The notes under the pieces are model-generated. The model ran no database searches. It worked only from the letters and a program-made list of their open reading frames with translations, and had not been told where the DNA came from. The translations under genes and the position numbers were made by a program. A DNA stretch of 49,932 nucleotides from NCBI GenBank assembly GCA_036675265.1, contig JAKFFJ010000015.1, positions 1-49,932 on the forward strand, given 5' to 3'. Positions 9,461 through 17,901 of the stretch are shown one piece after another; the first letter of the stretch is position 1, and each line of letters opens with the position of its first letter. Source of the DNA: CAMPJU01 sp036675265. Its GTDB lineage: Bacteria > Pseudomonadota > Gammaproteobacteria > Xanthomonadales > Xanthomonadaceae.

Positions 9461-10231
9461 ATGCAGCTCAAGGACACCCGCGCCATCGTCACCGGTGGCG
9501 TCTCCGGCCTCGGACTGGCCGTCGCCGACCACCTGGTGGCCAATGGCGGCAAGGTCGCCCTGTTCGACGTCAACCAGGACAAGGGCGCCGAAGCCGTGGC
9601 CGCGCTCGGCGAAGGCAATGCCCGCTTCTGGCACACCGATGTCACGGACGAGGCCGCGGTCGAAGCCAACGTCGCGGCAGCAAGGGAATTCCTGGGCGGC
9701 CTCAACGTCGCGGTCAACTGCGCCGGCATCCTCGGTGCGGGTCGCGTGCTCGGCAAGGAAGGCCCGATGCCGCTCGCGCAGTTCCGCACCACGGTGCTGG
9801 TCAACCTGGTCGGCAGCTTCAACGTCGCGAAGGCGGCAGCGTCGTTGATGCAGCACAACACGCCCGGCACCGATGGCGAGCGCGGCGTGATCGTCAATAC
9901 CGCATCCGTCGCGGCATACGAAGGCCAGGTCGGCCAGGCGGCCTACTCCGCATCGAAGGGCGGCGTGGTCGGCATGACGCTGCCGATGGCACGCGAACTG
10001 GCGCGCTTCGGCATCCGGGTGATGACCGTCGCACCGGGCGTGTTCTGGACGCCGATGGTCGACGGCATGCCGGAAGCGGTGCAGCAGTCGCTGGCCGCGA
10101 CCATCCCGTTCCCGTCGCGCCTGGGCCGGCCGGAAGAGTTCGCGGACCTGGTCGCCTACATCCTGGGCAACACCTACCTCAACGGCGAAACCATCCGCCT
10201 CGACGGCGCGACGCGCCTGGCGCCGAAGTAA
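9461..10231 (+). CDS. Short-chain dehydrogenase, 3-hydroxyacyl-CoA dehydrogenase type 2-like
   Basis: A 256-residue Rossmann-fold SDR. The cofactor loop TGGVSGLGLA, the NCAG segment, catalytic Ser (NTASVAAYEG), and Tyr/Lys (YSASKGG) are intact. The whole sequence, with FDVNQDKG and the C-terminal GETIRLDGATRLAPK, resembles 17-beta-HSD10/type 2 3-hydroxyacyl-CoA dehydrogenases, which oxidise 2-methyl-3-hydroxybutyryl-CoA in isoleucine breakdown. Its place after the leucine genes fits a branched-chain amino acid role. The exact substrate is inference. Its stop TAA overlaps the ATG of efpL (TAATG). Confidence 0.85.
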   Translation: MQLKDTRAIVTGGVSGLGLAVADHLVANGGKVALFDVNQDKGAEAVAALGEGNARFWHTDVTDEAAVEANVAAAREFLGGLNVAVNCAGILGAGRVLGKEGPMPLAQFRTTVLVNLVGSFNVAKAAASLMQHNTPGTDGERGVIVNTASVAAYEGQVGQAAYSASKGGVVGMTLPMARELARFGIRVMTVAPGVFWTPMVDGMPEAVQQSLAATIPFPSRLGRPEEFADLVAYILGNTYLNGETIRLDGATRLAPK

Positions 10232-10797
10232 TGAAGGCATACGACATCAAGCGCGGCAACGTCGTCGAGCACAACGGCACGGTCTACCAGGTGCGCGACA
10301 TCGAGCGCAGCTCGCCGCAGGGCCGCGGCGGCAACGTCAAGTTCCGCTTCACCCTGTACTCGGTGCCTGGCGGCAACAAGTACGACCTCAGCCTGGGCGG
10401 CGACGACGAGCTGAAGGAAGTGGCGCTCTCGCGCCGCCAGGCGACGTTCTCGTACAAGGACGGCGATGCGTTCGTGTTCCTGGACGACGAGGACTACACG
10501 CCGTACACGCTGGATGCCGACGTGGTGGGCGACGACGCGGGCTATATCGTCGACGACCTGCCGGGCTGCCACGTGCAGCTGATCGACGAGCAGCCGGTGG
10601 CATTGCAACTGCCGCAGAGCGTGGCGATCGCCGTCGTGGAGACGCCGCCCGAGCTCAAGGGCGGCACCGCGACCAAGCGCCCCAAGCCGGCGCGCCTGTC
10701 CACCGGCATCGAGATCCAGGTGCCCGAGTACATCGGCAATGGCGAGCGGGTGTGGGTCAACACCACCACCGGCGAGTTCGCCGGCCGCGCGGATTAA
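10231..10797 (+). CDS. efpL: Elongation factor P-like protein EfpL (YeiP)
   Basis: A 188-residue, three-domain EF-P homologue (N-terminal KOW-like domain and two OB domains). At the loop that in EF-P carries the modified lysine it has SSPQGRGGN, with Arg32 at the tip. This unmodified Arg loop marks the EfpL/YeiP group, which relieves ribosome stalling at polyproline and some other motifs without modification. A true EF-P with Lys34 is encoded at 43592-44158. The start codon overlaps the dehydrogenase stop, so its expression is tied to that gene. Confidence 0.92.
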   Translation: MKAYDIKRGNVVEHNGTVYQVRDIERSSPQGRGGNVKFRFTLYSVPGGNKYDLSLGGDDELKEVALSRRQATFSYKDGDAFVFLDDEDYTPYTLDADVVGDDAGYIVDDLPGCHVQLIDEQPVALQLPQSVAIAVVETPPELKGGTATKRPKPARLSTGIEIQVPEYIGNGERVWVNTTTGEFAGRAD

Positions 10798-10804
10798 CCC
10801 ACAT

Positions 10805-10871
10805 CGTCATCCCCGCGCAGGCGGGGATCCATGCATCACGCGCCTGGATTCCCGCCTTCGCGGGAATGACG
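10805..10871. repeat. Family B palindromic repeat (two inverted 26-base units)
   Basis: Units at 10806-10831 and 10845-10870 are inverted copies (23 of 26 matching). The right unit contains ATTCCC-N8-GGGAAT, the format of Neisseria dRS3 repeats. Other copies are at 33526-33590, 43513-43538 (single unit) and 49856-49918. The right unit is read through by the Nudix gene and encodes RHSREGGNP. Confidence 0.85.
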
Positions 10872-11408
10872 GGCCAGCCACTTCCGCGCCATGCGCCGGA
10901 CCGAGGCATCCGCCGTCGCATCCTCCGCCAACGCCGCGATGTCCCGCCACGCCAGGTCGTGCGATTCGTCGCTCACGGTGAACGCCTCGCTGCCGGTCGC
11001 GCGCACGACGTAGCGCACGTCGTAGTGCCAGTGTTCCGGCACGTCGCGCCACGCGGGGATGCGGTGCCGGTCCAGGTCGAAGAGGCCGGGCAAGATGACC
11101 AGGTCGCGCAGGCCGGATTCCTCCTCCGCCTCGCGCAGCGCGGCCCGCGCCAGGTCCATGTCGCCGTCCGCATGCCCACCCGGCTGCAGCCACAGCCCGA
11201 GCTTGCGGTGGTGCGTCAGCAGCGCACGCGCGCCGTCGGCGGCCACCAGCCAGGTCGATGCGGTGAAGTGGCCGTCCAGCCGCTCGCGCAGGAAGCCGTG
11301 GCCACCCTCCTCCAGCAGCGCGCGGAAGTGCGCAACGGTGCCGGCCTCTGCCGGCCAGCGCGCGGCGTAGGCATCGAGTTCGGCATGCAGGCCGCGGGGC
11401 GTTTCCAT
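10836..11408 (-). CDS. Nudix hydrolase
   Basis: A 190-residue protein. The Nudix box is GGHADGDMDLARAALREAEE followed by ESGL; the REUXEEXGU core is intact, while the first Glu of GX5E is Met, a tolerated change. It likely hydrolyses a nucleoside diphosphate linked to another group; the substrate cannot be told. The last 11 residues (RHSREGGNPGA) are encoded by the family B repeat at 10805-10871, so the original C-terminus probably ended near ARKWLA. The gene is monocistronic and divergent from the transporter at 11557. Confidence 0.88.
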   Translation of the reverse strand: METPRGLHAELDAYAARWPAEAGTVAHFRALLEEGGHGFLRERLDGHFTASTWLVAADGARALLTHHRKLGLWLQPGGHADGDMDLARAALREAEEESGLRDLVILPGLFDLDRHRIPAWRDVPEHWHYDVRYVVRATGSEAFTVSDESHDLAWRDIAALAEDATADASVRRMARKWLARHSREGGNPGA

Positions 11409-11556
11409 CTTCGGCTCGGTGAACGGGTCGGCGCCGATTATCCCTTGCGGCCTGTTTCAGGCGCAGGTTAAGGTGGCCCGCCATTCGCGCCGGCTGCCAG
11501 GGGAGGCGGCCGCCATAGTCCGCGGCAACGCGGCGACCAATGCCATGGGGAACCCG

Positions 11557-13053
11557 ATGATCAACAACCTGTTCATCACCAAGCCGGTCGAGCCGGCGGG
11601 GCACGTCGACGCGGGCGAGCCGTTCGAAGGCAGCCTGTCCGGCGAACCGACGCTCAAGCGGACCCTGACGGGCCGGCAGCTGATGCTGCTCGGCGTCGGC
11701 GCGGTGATCGGCGCGGGCATCTTCGTGCTGACCGGCCAGGCCGCGGCCAACTACGCGGGCCCGGCGGTCATGCTCAGCTTCATCTTCGCGGGCATCGCCT
11801 GCGCGTTCGCGGGCCTGTGCTACGCCGAGTTCGCGGCGATGCTGCCGGTCTCGGGCAGCGCCTACTCCTACTCGTACGCCACGCTCGGCGAATCGGTGGC
11901 CTGGTTCATCGGCTGGTGCCTGATCCTCGAGTACCTGTTCGCCGCGTCCACGGTCGCGGTCGGCTGGTCGGGCTACCTCAACGCCTTCCTGTCCAACTTC
12001 GACCTGGCGTTGCCGCAGGCCCTGGCCAGCGCGCCGCTGGTCTACGACGCCGGCGACTTCGTGCGCGTGCCCGGCGGCATCATCAACCTGCCCGCCGTCC
12101 TGATCGTGGCCGCGGTCGCGGCCGTCGGCTACATCGGCATCAGCCAGTCGGCCTTCGTGAACTCGATCATCGTCAGCATCAAGGTGACGGTGATCCTGCT
12201 GTTCATCGCCTTCGGCATCCAGTACGTCGACCCGGCGAACTGGACCCCGTTCATCCCGGCCAACGAGGGCCCGGACCGGTACGGCATGGAAGGCGTGCTG
12301 CGCGCGTCGACCGTCGTCTTCTTCGCCTACATCGGCTTCGACGCGGTGTCGACGTCCGCGGGCGAGGCGAAGAACCCGCAGAAGGACATGCCGATCGGCA
12401 TCCTCGGGTCGCTGGCGATCTGCACGGTGCTCTACATCGCGATGTGCGCGGTGCTGACCGGCATGATGCCGTACCAGCAGCTGGGCACCGCCGAACCGGT
12501 GTCGACCGCGCTGATCAACTACCCGAGCCTGGGCTGGCTGCAGACGCTGGTCGAGCTGGCCGCGATCGCCGGCCTGTCCTCGGTGATCCTGGTCATGCTC
12601 ATGGCGCAGCCGCGCATCTTCTACAGCATGTCGCGCGACGGGCTGCTGCCGAAGCTGTTCGGCAAGGTGCACCCGAAGTACCACACCCCGCACGTGGGCA
12701 CGGTCATCGTCGGCGTGATCGCCGCGGTGCTGGCCGGCCTGCTGCCGATCGGGATCCTGGGCGACATCGTGTCGATGGGCACCCTGCTCGCGTTCGCCAC
12801 CGTCTGCGTCGGCGTGCTCGTGCTGCGCTACACCCGTCCCGACCTGCCCCGCCCGTTCCGCGTCCCCGGCGCGGCCATCATCTGCCCGCTGGGTGCGCTG
12901 TCGTGCCTGTACCTGTTCTGGCTCGCATTCGTGGACTACTGGTACCTGCTGGTGGGCTGGATCATCATCGGCGCGCTGGTCTACGCGTTCTACGGCTACC
13001 GCAACAGCTACCTGCGCAAGGCGCGGCAGGCCGGCCACCAGCCCGCCCGCTAA
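11557..13053 (+). CDS. APC superfamily amino acid permease (CAT-like)
   Basis: About 498 residues with roughly 12-14 hydrophobic helices. The first helix carries the APC signature GVGAVIGAGIFVLTG; EYLFAASTVAVGWSGY and FFAYIGFDAVSTSAGEAKNP are typical of the cationic amino acid transporter (CAT) branch. It imports or exchanges amino acids across the inner membrane; the substrate is not deducible. I prefer the ATG at 11557 (MINNLFITKPVE) because GGGG lies 6-9 bases upstream; an in-frame ATG at 11545 is the alternative. It is 18 bases upstream of a second APC gene. Confidence 0.88.
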   Translation: MINNLFITKPVEPAGHVDAGEPFEGSLSGEPTLKRTLTGRQLMLLGVGAVIGAGIFVLTGQAAANYAGPAVMLSFIFAGIACAFAGLCYAEFAAMLPVSGSAYSYSYATLGESVAWFIGWCLILEYLFAASTVAVGWSGYLNAFLSNFDLALPQALASAPLVYDAGDFVRVPGGIINLPAVLIVAAVAAVGYIGISQSAFVNSIIVSIKVTVILLFIAFGIQYVDPANWTPFIPANEGPDRYGMEGVLRASTVVFFAYIGFDAVSTSAGEAKNPQKDMPIGILGSLAICTVLYIAMCAVLTGMMPYQQLGTAEPVSTALINYPSLGWLQTLVELAAIAGLSSVILVMLMAQPRIFYSMSRDGLLPKLFGKVHPKYHTPHVGTVIVGVIAAVLAGLLPIGILGDIVSMGTLLAFATVCVGVLVLRYTRPDLPRPFRVPGAAIICPLGALSCLYLFWLAFVDYWYLLVGWIIIGALVYAFYGYRNSYLRKARQAGHQPAR

Positions 13054-13071
13054 GCCACGGAAGCGCGCGCC

Positions 13072-14370
13072 ATGCAACCTCGCAAGATCGGCCCGGTGCT
13101 GGCCACGTTCGTCGTGGCCAACAACATGATCGGGTCGGGGTTCTTCCTGCTCCCCGCGAGCCTGGCCACGTCGGGCTCGGTCACCGTCTTCAGCTGGGTG
13201 GTCGGCACTGCGCTGGCCCTGATGCTGGGCGGCGCGTTCGCCCGCCTGTCCCGCGAATACCCGTGCCTGCAGTCCTCGGACGATTACGTCCGCCCCTCGC
13301 TGGGGCGCGACGCGAGCTTCCTGGCATCGTCGCTGTACTGGGGCTCGTCGTGGATCGGCAACAACGCGATCGCGGTGGCGGCGTTCGGTTACCTGGTCAT
13401 GCTGCTGCCGCTCGACGCCGGCGACCCGATGGTCCAGGTGGGCGGCCAGGTCGCGCTGATCTGGCTGATGTTCGCGATCAACCTGCTCGGTCCCAAGCCG
13501 GTGGCGAAGTTCCAGTCCTGGTGCGTCGTGCTGGGCCTGCTGCCCGTGGCCGTGGTGCTGCTGTTCGGCTGGGGGCACTTCGACGGCGCGACCTACGAGG
13601 CCGCCTGGAACGTCACCGGCGCCTCCGATGCGTCCGTCGTGTTCGGGTCGCTCGGCGCGGTGTTCTGGGCCTTCGTCGGCCTGGAGACCGGCGCGATGAT
13701 CGCCGGCCTGGTGAAGGACCCGGACCACGACGTGCCGATCGCCACGCTCGGCGGCATCCTGATCGCCGGCAGCGTGTACGTCGCCTCGTCGGTGCTGGTC
13801 ATGGGCATCGTGCCCGCGGCGGACCTGGCGGCCTCCAGCGCGCCGTTCGCGCTGGTCGCGGCGGAGATCCTGGGACCGTGGGCGGCCATGGCCATCGCCG
13901 CGGCGGCGGCGCTGAAGGCCACCGGCACGCTGGGCGGCTGGATGCTCGTGACCGGCGAGACCGGCGCGCGCGCCGCGCAACACGGTTACCTGCCCCCGGT
14001 CTTCGGACGCCTCAATGCCCGTGGCGCCGCGGCACCCGGGCTGCTGATCATCGCCATCGCGATGAGCGTGATCGCGTTCCTGACCTTGTCGCCGAGCGTG
14101 TCCGGGCAGTTCGGCCTGATCATCGGCGTGGTGGTGAACCTGGTCGTGCTCGCGTACGCCGCGGCCGGCCTGAGCCTGGTCGTCGGCACCCGGGCGCGTC
14201 GGCCCTCCACCAGCGACCGGCTGCTGGGCATCGGCGCGCTGATCGCCTGCGTCCTCCTGCTGGCGACGGCGAGCTGGCAGATGCTGCTCGGCTCCGGTGC
14301 CGCCATGGCATTCGCGTGGATCCTGTTCCGCGTGTTCGGCAGCCGGGGCGCGCCCGCGGCCGACGCCTGA
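13072..14370 (+). CDS. APC superfamily amino acid/polyamine antiporter-like permease
   Basis: A 432-residue, about 12-helix membrane protein. The N-terminus (KIGPVLATFVVANNMIGSGF) has the helix-1 GSG loop of the basic amino acid/polyamine antiporter group (AdiC, CadB, PotE), with FWAFVGLETGAMIAGLVKDP as the helix-6 region. Likely an exchanger for a basic amino acid or its decarboxylation product, but no decarboxylase is adjacent, so this is a family-level call. It follows the CAT-like permease by 18 bases, and both precede the methionine-salvage genes. Confidence 0.85.
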   Translation: MQPRKIGPVLATFVVANNMIGSGFFLLPASLATSGSVTVFSWVVGTALALMLGGAFARLSREYPCLQSSDDYVRPSLGRDASFLASSLYWGSSWIGNNAIAVAAFGYLVMLLPLDAGDPMVQVGGQVALIWLMFAINLLGPKPVAKFQSWCVVLGLLPVAVVLLFGWGHFDGATYEAAWNVTGASDASVVFGSLGAVFWAFVGLETGAMIAGLVKDPDHDVPIATLGGILIAGSVYVASSVLVMGIVPAADLAASSAPFALVAAEILGPWAAMAIAAAAALKATGTLGGWMLVTGETGARAAQHGYLPPVFGRLNARGAAAPGLLIIAIAMSVIAFLTLSPSVSGQFGLIIGVVVNLVVLAYAAAGLSLVVGTRARRPSTSDRLLGIGALIACVLLLATASWQMLLGSGAAMAFAWILFRVFGSRGAPAADA

Positions 14371-14389
14371 CGCGTCACGCCCCGCCGCA

Positions 14390-14395
14390 TAGAAT
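14390..14395 (+). promoter_or_regulatory. Possible -10 box of mtnB
   Basis: TAGAAT ends 6 bases before the mtnB ATG (14402). If used, transcription would begin at or next to the start codon, giving a leaderless message. No convincing -35 element is visible. Confidence 0.35.
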
Positions 14396-14401
14396 CGGGG
14401 G

Positions 14402-15040
14402 ATGAGCGCCCCCCTCCCCTACGATGCCGCGCGCCTGCGCGTGCTGGCCGACGAAATCGTGACGGCGACCCGCGAACTCGCCGCCGCCGGCATGACCCCG
14501 GCCACCAGCAGCAACTTCTCGCGGCGCCTGGACGACCGGCACGCGGCCATTACCGTGTCCGGCCGCGACAAGGGCCGCCTGTCCGACGCCGACATCATGG
14601 TCGTGGATTTCGACGGGCGCGCCGTGGGCAGCGGCCACCGGCCGTCGGCCGAGACCCTGCTGCACACGCAGCTCTACCGGCGCTTCGCGGAAATCGGCTG
14701 CGTGCTGCACACCCACTCGGTGGTGCAGACCGTCGCCTCCCGCGTCCACGCGGGCGCCGGCCACGTGCGCCTGGAAGGCTACGAGCTGCTCAAGGCATTC
14801 GAAGGGAACACCACCCACGACGACGCGATCGCCCTGCCGGTGCTGCCCAACAGCCAGGACATGAAGGTGCTCGCCTCGCAGGTCGACGCGCTGCTCGACC
14901 GGCAGTGCATGTGGGGCTACCTGATCGACGGCCACGGGCTCTATGCCTGGGGGGCCGACATGGCGATGGCGCGCCGGCACCTGGACGCGTTCGAGTTCCT
15001 GCTGGCCTGCGACCTGGAGACGAGGAAACTGCACCGATGA
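14402..15040 (+). CDS. mtnB: Methylthioribulose-1-phosphate dehydratase
   Basis: A 212-residue class II aldolase-fold enzyme that dehydrates 5-methylthioribulose-1-P in methionine salvage. Family features include the N-terminal TPATSSNFSRRL, TVSGRDKG, the zinc histidines of VLHTHSVVQT, the central catalytic segment LEGYELLKAFEGN, and the late HGLYAWG histidine. It heads the mtnB-mtnD-mtnC run; its stop overlaps the next start (ATGA). The isomerase mtnA is not in this window. Confidence 0.93.
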   Translation: MSAPLPYDAARLRVLADEIVTATRELAAAGMTPATSSNFSRRLDDRHAAITVSGRDKGRLSDADIMVVDFDGRAVGSGHRPSAETLLHTQLYRRFAEIGCVLHTHSVVQTVASRVHAGAGHVRLEGYELLKAFEGNTTHDDAIALPVLPNSQDMKVLASQVDALLDRQCMWGYLIDGHGLYAWGADMAMARRHLDAFEFLLACDLETRKLHR

Positions 15041-15579
15041 GCCGCCTGCGCATCTTCGAGGAAGAACACCCCGACCGCCCGGTCCTGGAGACCGGCGACC
15101 ATGCGGCCATGGCGCGCGAACTGGCGCGCATCGGCGTCGACTTCGAGCAGTGGGACGCGACCGGGCCGGTGAAGGCCGGCGACCCGCCGGACGTGGTGAT
15201 GGCGGCCTATCGCGCCGACATCGACCGCCTGGTGGCCGAGCGCGGGTTCCGCACCGTGGACGTTGCCAGCATCGCCCCGGACAATCCGGACCGCGAGGCG
15301 ATGCGCACGAAGTTCCTCGAAGAGCATTTCCACAAGGAGGACGAGGTCCGCTTCTTCGTCGCCGGATCGGGGCTCTTCACCCTGCACGTCGACGACCGGG
15401 TCTACGAGGTCCTGTGCGAGGCCGGCGACCTGATCTCGGTCCCTGATTCGACGAAGCACTGGTTCGACATGGGCCCGGAGCCGAGCTTCGTGGCGATCCG
15501 GTTCTTCAAGGAACCCGAGGGCTGGGTCGGGCACTTCACCGGGACGGACATCGCGCAGCGATTCCCGCGGCTGGGCTGA
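15037..15579 (+). CDS. mtnD: Acireductone dioxygenase
   Basis: A 180-residue cupin enzyme oxidising acireductone to the methionine precursor 2-oxo-4-methylthiobutanoate (Fe form) or an off-pathway product (Ni form). The metal site EEHFHKEDEVRFFV supplies His-x-His-x4-Glu, and the fourth ligand lies in STKHWFDMG. Length is normal for the family. It overlaps mtnB by 4 bases and is followed 4 bases later by mtnC. Confidence 0.94.
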   Translation: MSRLRIFEEEHPDRPVLETGDHAAMARELARIGVDFEQWDATGPVKAGDPPDVVMAAYRADIDRLVAERGFRTVDVASIAPDNPDREAMRTKFLEEHFHKEDEVRFFVAGSGLFTLHVDDRVYEVLCEAGDLISVPDSTKHWFDMGPEPSFVAIRFFKEPEGWVGHFTGTDIAQRFPRLG

Positions 15580-15583
15580 CGCG

Positions 15584-16279
15584 ATGCCCTTCAAGGCCAT
15601 CCTGACGGACATCGAAGGCACGACGAGTTCGATCTCGTTCGTGAAGGACGTGCTGTTCCCGTACGCGCGGCGCGCCCTGCCCGGCTTCGTCCGCGCGCAT
15701 GGCGACGAGCCGGAGGTGCGTCGCTGGCTGGATGCGGTGGCGGTCGAGCACGGCGCCGTGTGCAGCGACGACACCATCGTCGAGATCCTGCAGGGATGGA
15801 TCGACGCGGACCGCAAGCACACGGCGCTGAAGGCGCTGCAGGGCCAGGTGTGGGCAGCCGGTTACGGCAATGCGGACTTCACCGCGCACATGTACGAGGA
15901 CGCGGTGCACGCCCTGCGGGCCTGGCACGCGGCGGGCATACCCCTGTACGTGTATTCCTCCGGCAGCGTGCATGCGCAGAAGCTGTTCTTCGCGCACAGC
16001 GACGCGGGCGACCTCACCGGGATGATCTCGGGCTGGTTCGACACCGAGGTCGGCGGCAAGCGCGACCCCGGGAGCTACGGGCGCATCTCGGTGGCCATGC
16101 GCCAGGCCCCGGTCGACATCCTGTTCCTCTCGGACGTCGTCGCGGAACTCGATGCCGCGCGCGACGCCGGGCTGGCCACCACCCTGGTCGACCGCCGCGA
16201 GGACTACCCCGAGCCGCGGACCGGCGACGCCGCCCACGGCCACCCCCGCGTGGAGACGTTCAGCGACATCGGCGTCTAG
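15584..16279 (+). CDS. mtnC: Enolase-phosphatase E1
   Basis: A 231-residue HAD-superfamily enzyme doing both enolisation and dephosphorylation of 2,3-diketo-5-methylthiopentyl-1-P. Motif I is unusual but typical for E1: LTDIEGTTSSISFV. YVYSSGSVHAQ is motif II and FLSDVVAELDAA the metal-binding motif IV. It completes the mtnBDC set. Its TAG stop shares bases with the stop codon of the convergent phosphoesterase gene. Confidence 0.94.
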   Translation: MPFKAILTDIEGTTSSISFVKDVLFPYARRALPGFVRAHGDEPEVRRWLDAVAVEHGAVCSDDTIVEILQGWIDADRKHTALKALQGQVWAAGYGNADFTAHMYEDAVHALRAWHAAGIPLYVYSSGSVHAQKLFFAHSDAGDLTGMISGWFDTEVGGKRDPGSYGRISVAMRQAPVDILFLSDVVAELDAARDAGLATTLVDRREDYPEPRTGDAAHGHPRVETFSDIGV

Positions 16280-17841
16280 AGCAGCCGATAGCGCGTGCGC
16301 CCCCGCCGCTCGCCCAGCCAGGGGTCGAAGGCGCGGACCTCGACGTGGTGCTCGCCTGCCGGCAGGTCCGTGGGCAGCGTGCCGCGCCACAGGTGGGTCG
16401 AGGGCACGGCCTGCGGGGCGCGGTCGTAGGCACGCAATGTGTCCGCCTCGTCGTCGCGCACGTTCTCCGCGACCACGCGGGGATCCGGTGCCGGCACGCG
16501 CTGCATCGCCCGCCAGGCGCCGCCATCGATCCGGTACTCCACCCGCGTGGCGTCCATGCCCATGTAGACATTGGCATGGACGGCCTGTCCCGGCCAGCTG
16601 CCCTGGCGCAGGACCTTCGGCGCGTGCAACGCCATCGCCGTGTTGACCCGCGGGGCGTCGTCGGCGATCCGGGCCGGGCGCCAGTCGAGCGTGTACTGCC
16701 CGGCGCCTTTCACCCCGAGCATCGCATGGCCGTTCGGCGTCCCGTCGGCCATGGTCGCGTCGGGGATGCCTGCCGCATCCTCGACACCGGACCAGAACGC
16801 ACCGCTCGCCGCGCCGACGTTGTACTCGTGCAGCGGCCGCGCGCCGTGCCAGCCGGTCGACGCATCGTGGAAGTGGTGGCGCTGCGTATGGCTGTGGCCA
16901 CTGAGCAGCAGCACGTTCGGGAAGTCGTCCATCAGCGCGAACAGGCGCGCGCGGTCGGCATCCCGGAACGTGTCCCGCCCCGGCGCCTCGAACAGCGGGA
17001 TGTGCACGCCGACCACCAGCAGGCGGTCGCGCGGCACCGTCGGCAGGTAGGCTTCGAGGAACGCGAACTGGTCCTCGCGGAAGCCACCCACGTACGCGGT
17101 CGCCGGGTCCGGCCGCACGATGACGTCGTCGAGCATCACGTACGTCGCGCCCGCCTCTTCCCAGGCGTATGTGTCCGGCCCGAACCGGGCCTTGTAGGCC
17201 CCCAGCGATGCGTCGTCGGCCAAGGCACCGACGTCGACGTCGTGGTTGCCGGGGAGGTAGAGCATCGGCGCGAAGTCGTCGAGCGCCTCAACGATGGCGG
17301 GATGGAGCGCAGGCGCGTCGTCGGTGATGTCGCCCAGCACGATGCCCAGGTCGACCGGGCTGCCTTCCATCAGTTCGCCAGGGCCGAACACCTGCGCAAA
17401 GTCGTCATCCACCGTGGCCAGGACGTCGCGACGGAAGGCATCGACGTCCGCAGGCGATTTCACCTGGGGATCGGCGATCACCATCACTCTCGTACCGCCT
17501 TGCCAGTGCAGGTTCTGGTCCGGGTGGCCGATGGCGAAATCGCCGCATGCCCCGGCCCCCGGGTCGCGCCAGATCGACCGGAAGTCGGCGACCCAGTAAC
17601 CGGGTGGTTTCACCAGGAACACCGGGCGGGCATCGACGGGCGCCAACCGATAGCGCCCATCGGCATCGGTCGCCACGACCTGGACGCCGTCGCTGACCTT
17701 GGCGCCTTCCAGCGGGGTGCCGTCGAAGCCTGATTGCGACATGGCGTTGACGACCACCCTGCCCTCGCAGGCGGCCGCGAACGCGGCATCGCCCGCCCCC
17801 AGCCCCGCTGCCACCACTGCCGCCACCGCCGAACGATTCAT
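16276..17841 (-). CDS. Secreted calcineurin-like metallophosphoesterase
   Basis: A 521-residue protein with a signal peptide (residues 1 to about 24, ending AAFAAA). An N-terminal beta-sandwich domain (about 25-105, GTPLEGAKVSDGVQVVATDADGRYRL) is of the carboxypeptidase-regulatory/MetallophosN type. The central phosphoesterase domain has VIADPQV, VLGDITDD, GNHDVD, GVHIPLF and SGHSHTQ, giving the two-metal ligands. A C-terminal domain of about 150 residues ends in a beta-rich EVRAFDPW segment. It presumably cleaves a phosphoester in the periplasm or outside; the substrate is unknown. It lies convergent to mtnC and divergent from the diguanylate cyclase, so it is probably monocistronic. Confidence 0.88.
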   Translation of the reverse strand: MNRSAVAAVVAAGLGAGDAAFAAACEGRVVVNAMSQSGFDGTPLEGAKVSDGVQVVATDADGRYRLAPVDARPVFLVKPPGYWVADFRSIWRDPGAGACGDFAIGHPDQNLHWQGGTRVMVIADPQVKSPADVDAFRRDVLATVDDDFAQVFGPGELMEGSPVDLGIVLGDITDDAPALHPAIVEALDDFAPMLYLPGNHDVDVGALADDASLGAYKARFGPDTYAWEEAGATYVMLDDVIVRPDPATAYVGGFREDQFAFLEAYLPTVPRDRLLVVGVHIPLFEAPGRDTFRDADRARLFALMDDFPNVLLLSGHSHTQRHHFHDASTGWHGARPLHEYNVGAASGAFWSGVEDAAGIPDATMADGTPNGHAMLGVKGAGQYTLDWRPARIADDAPRVNTAMALHAPKVLRQGSWPGQAVHANVYMGMDATRVEYRIDGGAWRAMQRVPAPDPRVVAENVRDDEADTLRAYDRAPQAVPSTHLWRGTLPTDLPAGEHHVEVRAFDPWLGERRGRTRYRLL

Positions 17842-17901
17842 CGTGCCTGTGCCGCCGCTTGGACCGGGTACCCGCACAGGGTATCGTCAGCCGCAGGGGG
17901 G

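Noticed and set aside
10805..10871. Short direct and inverted repeats considered as a CRISPR remnant
   Set aside because: Only one inverted pair per site, no regular spacers and no cas genes; they are dispersed palindromic repeats.
10807..13983. A 1058-residue open frame on the minus strand across the Nudix and transporter genes
   Set aside because: It is antisense to two clear APC transporters, is Arg/Gly/His/Gln-rich low complexity, and has no recognisable domain. GC-rich third positions keep such frames open by chance.
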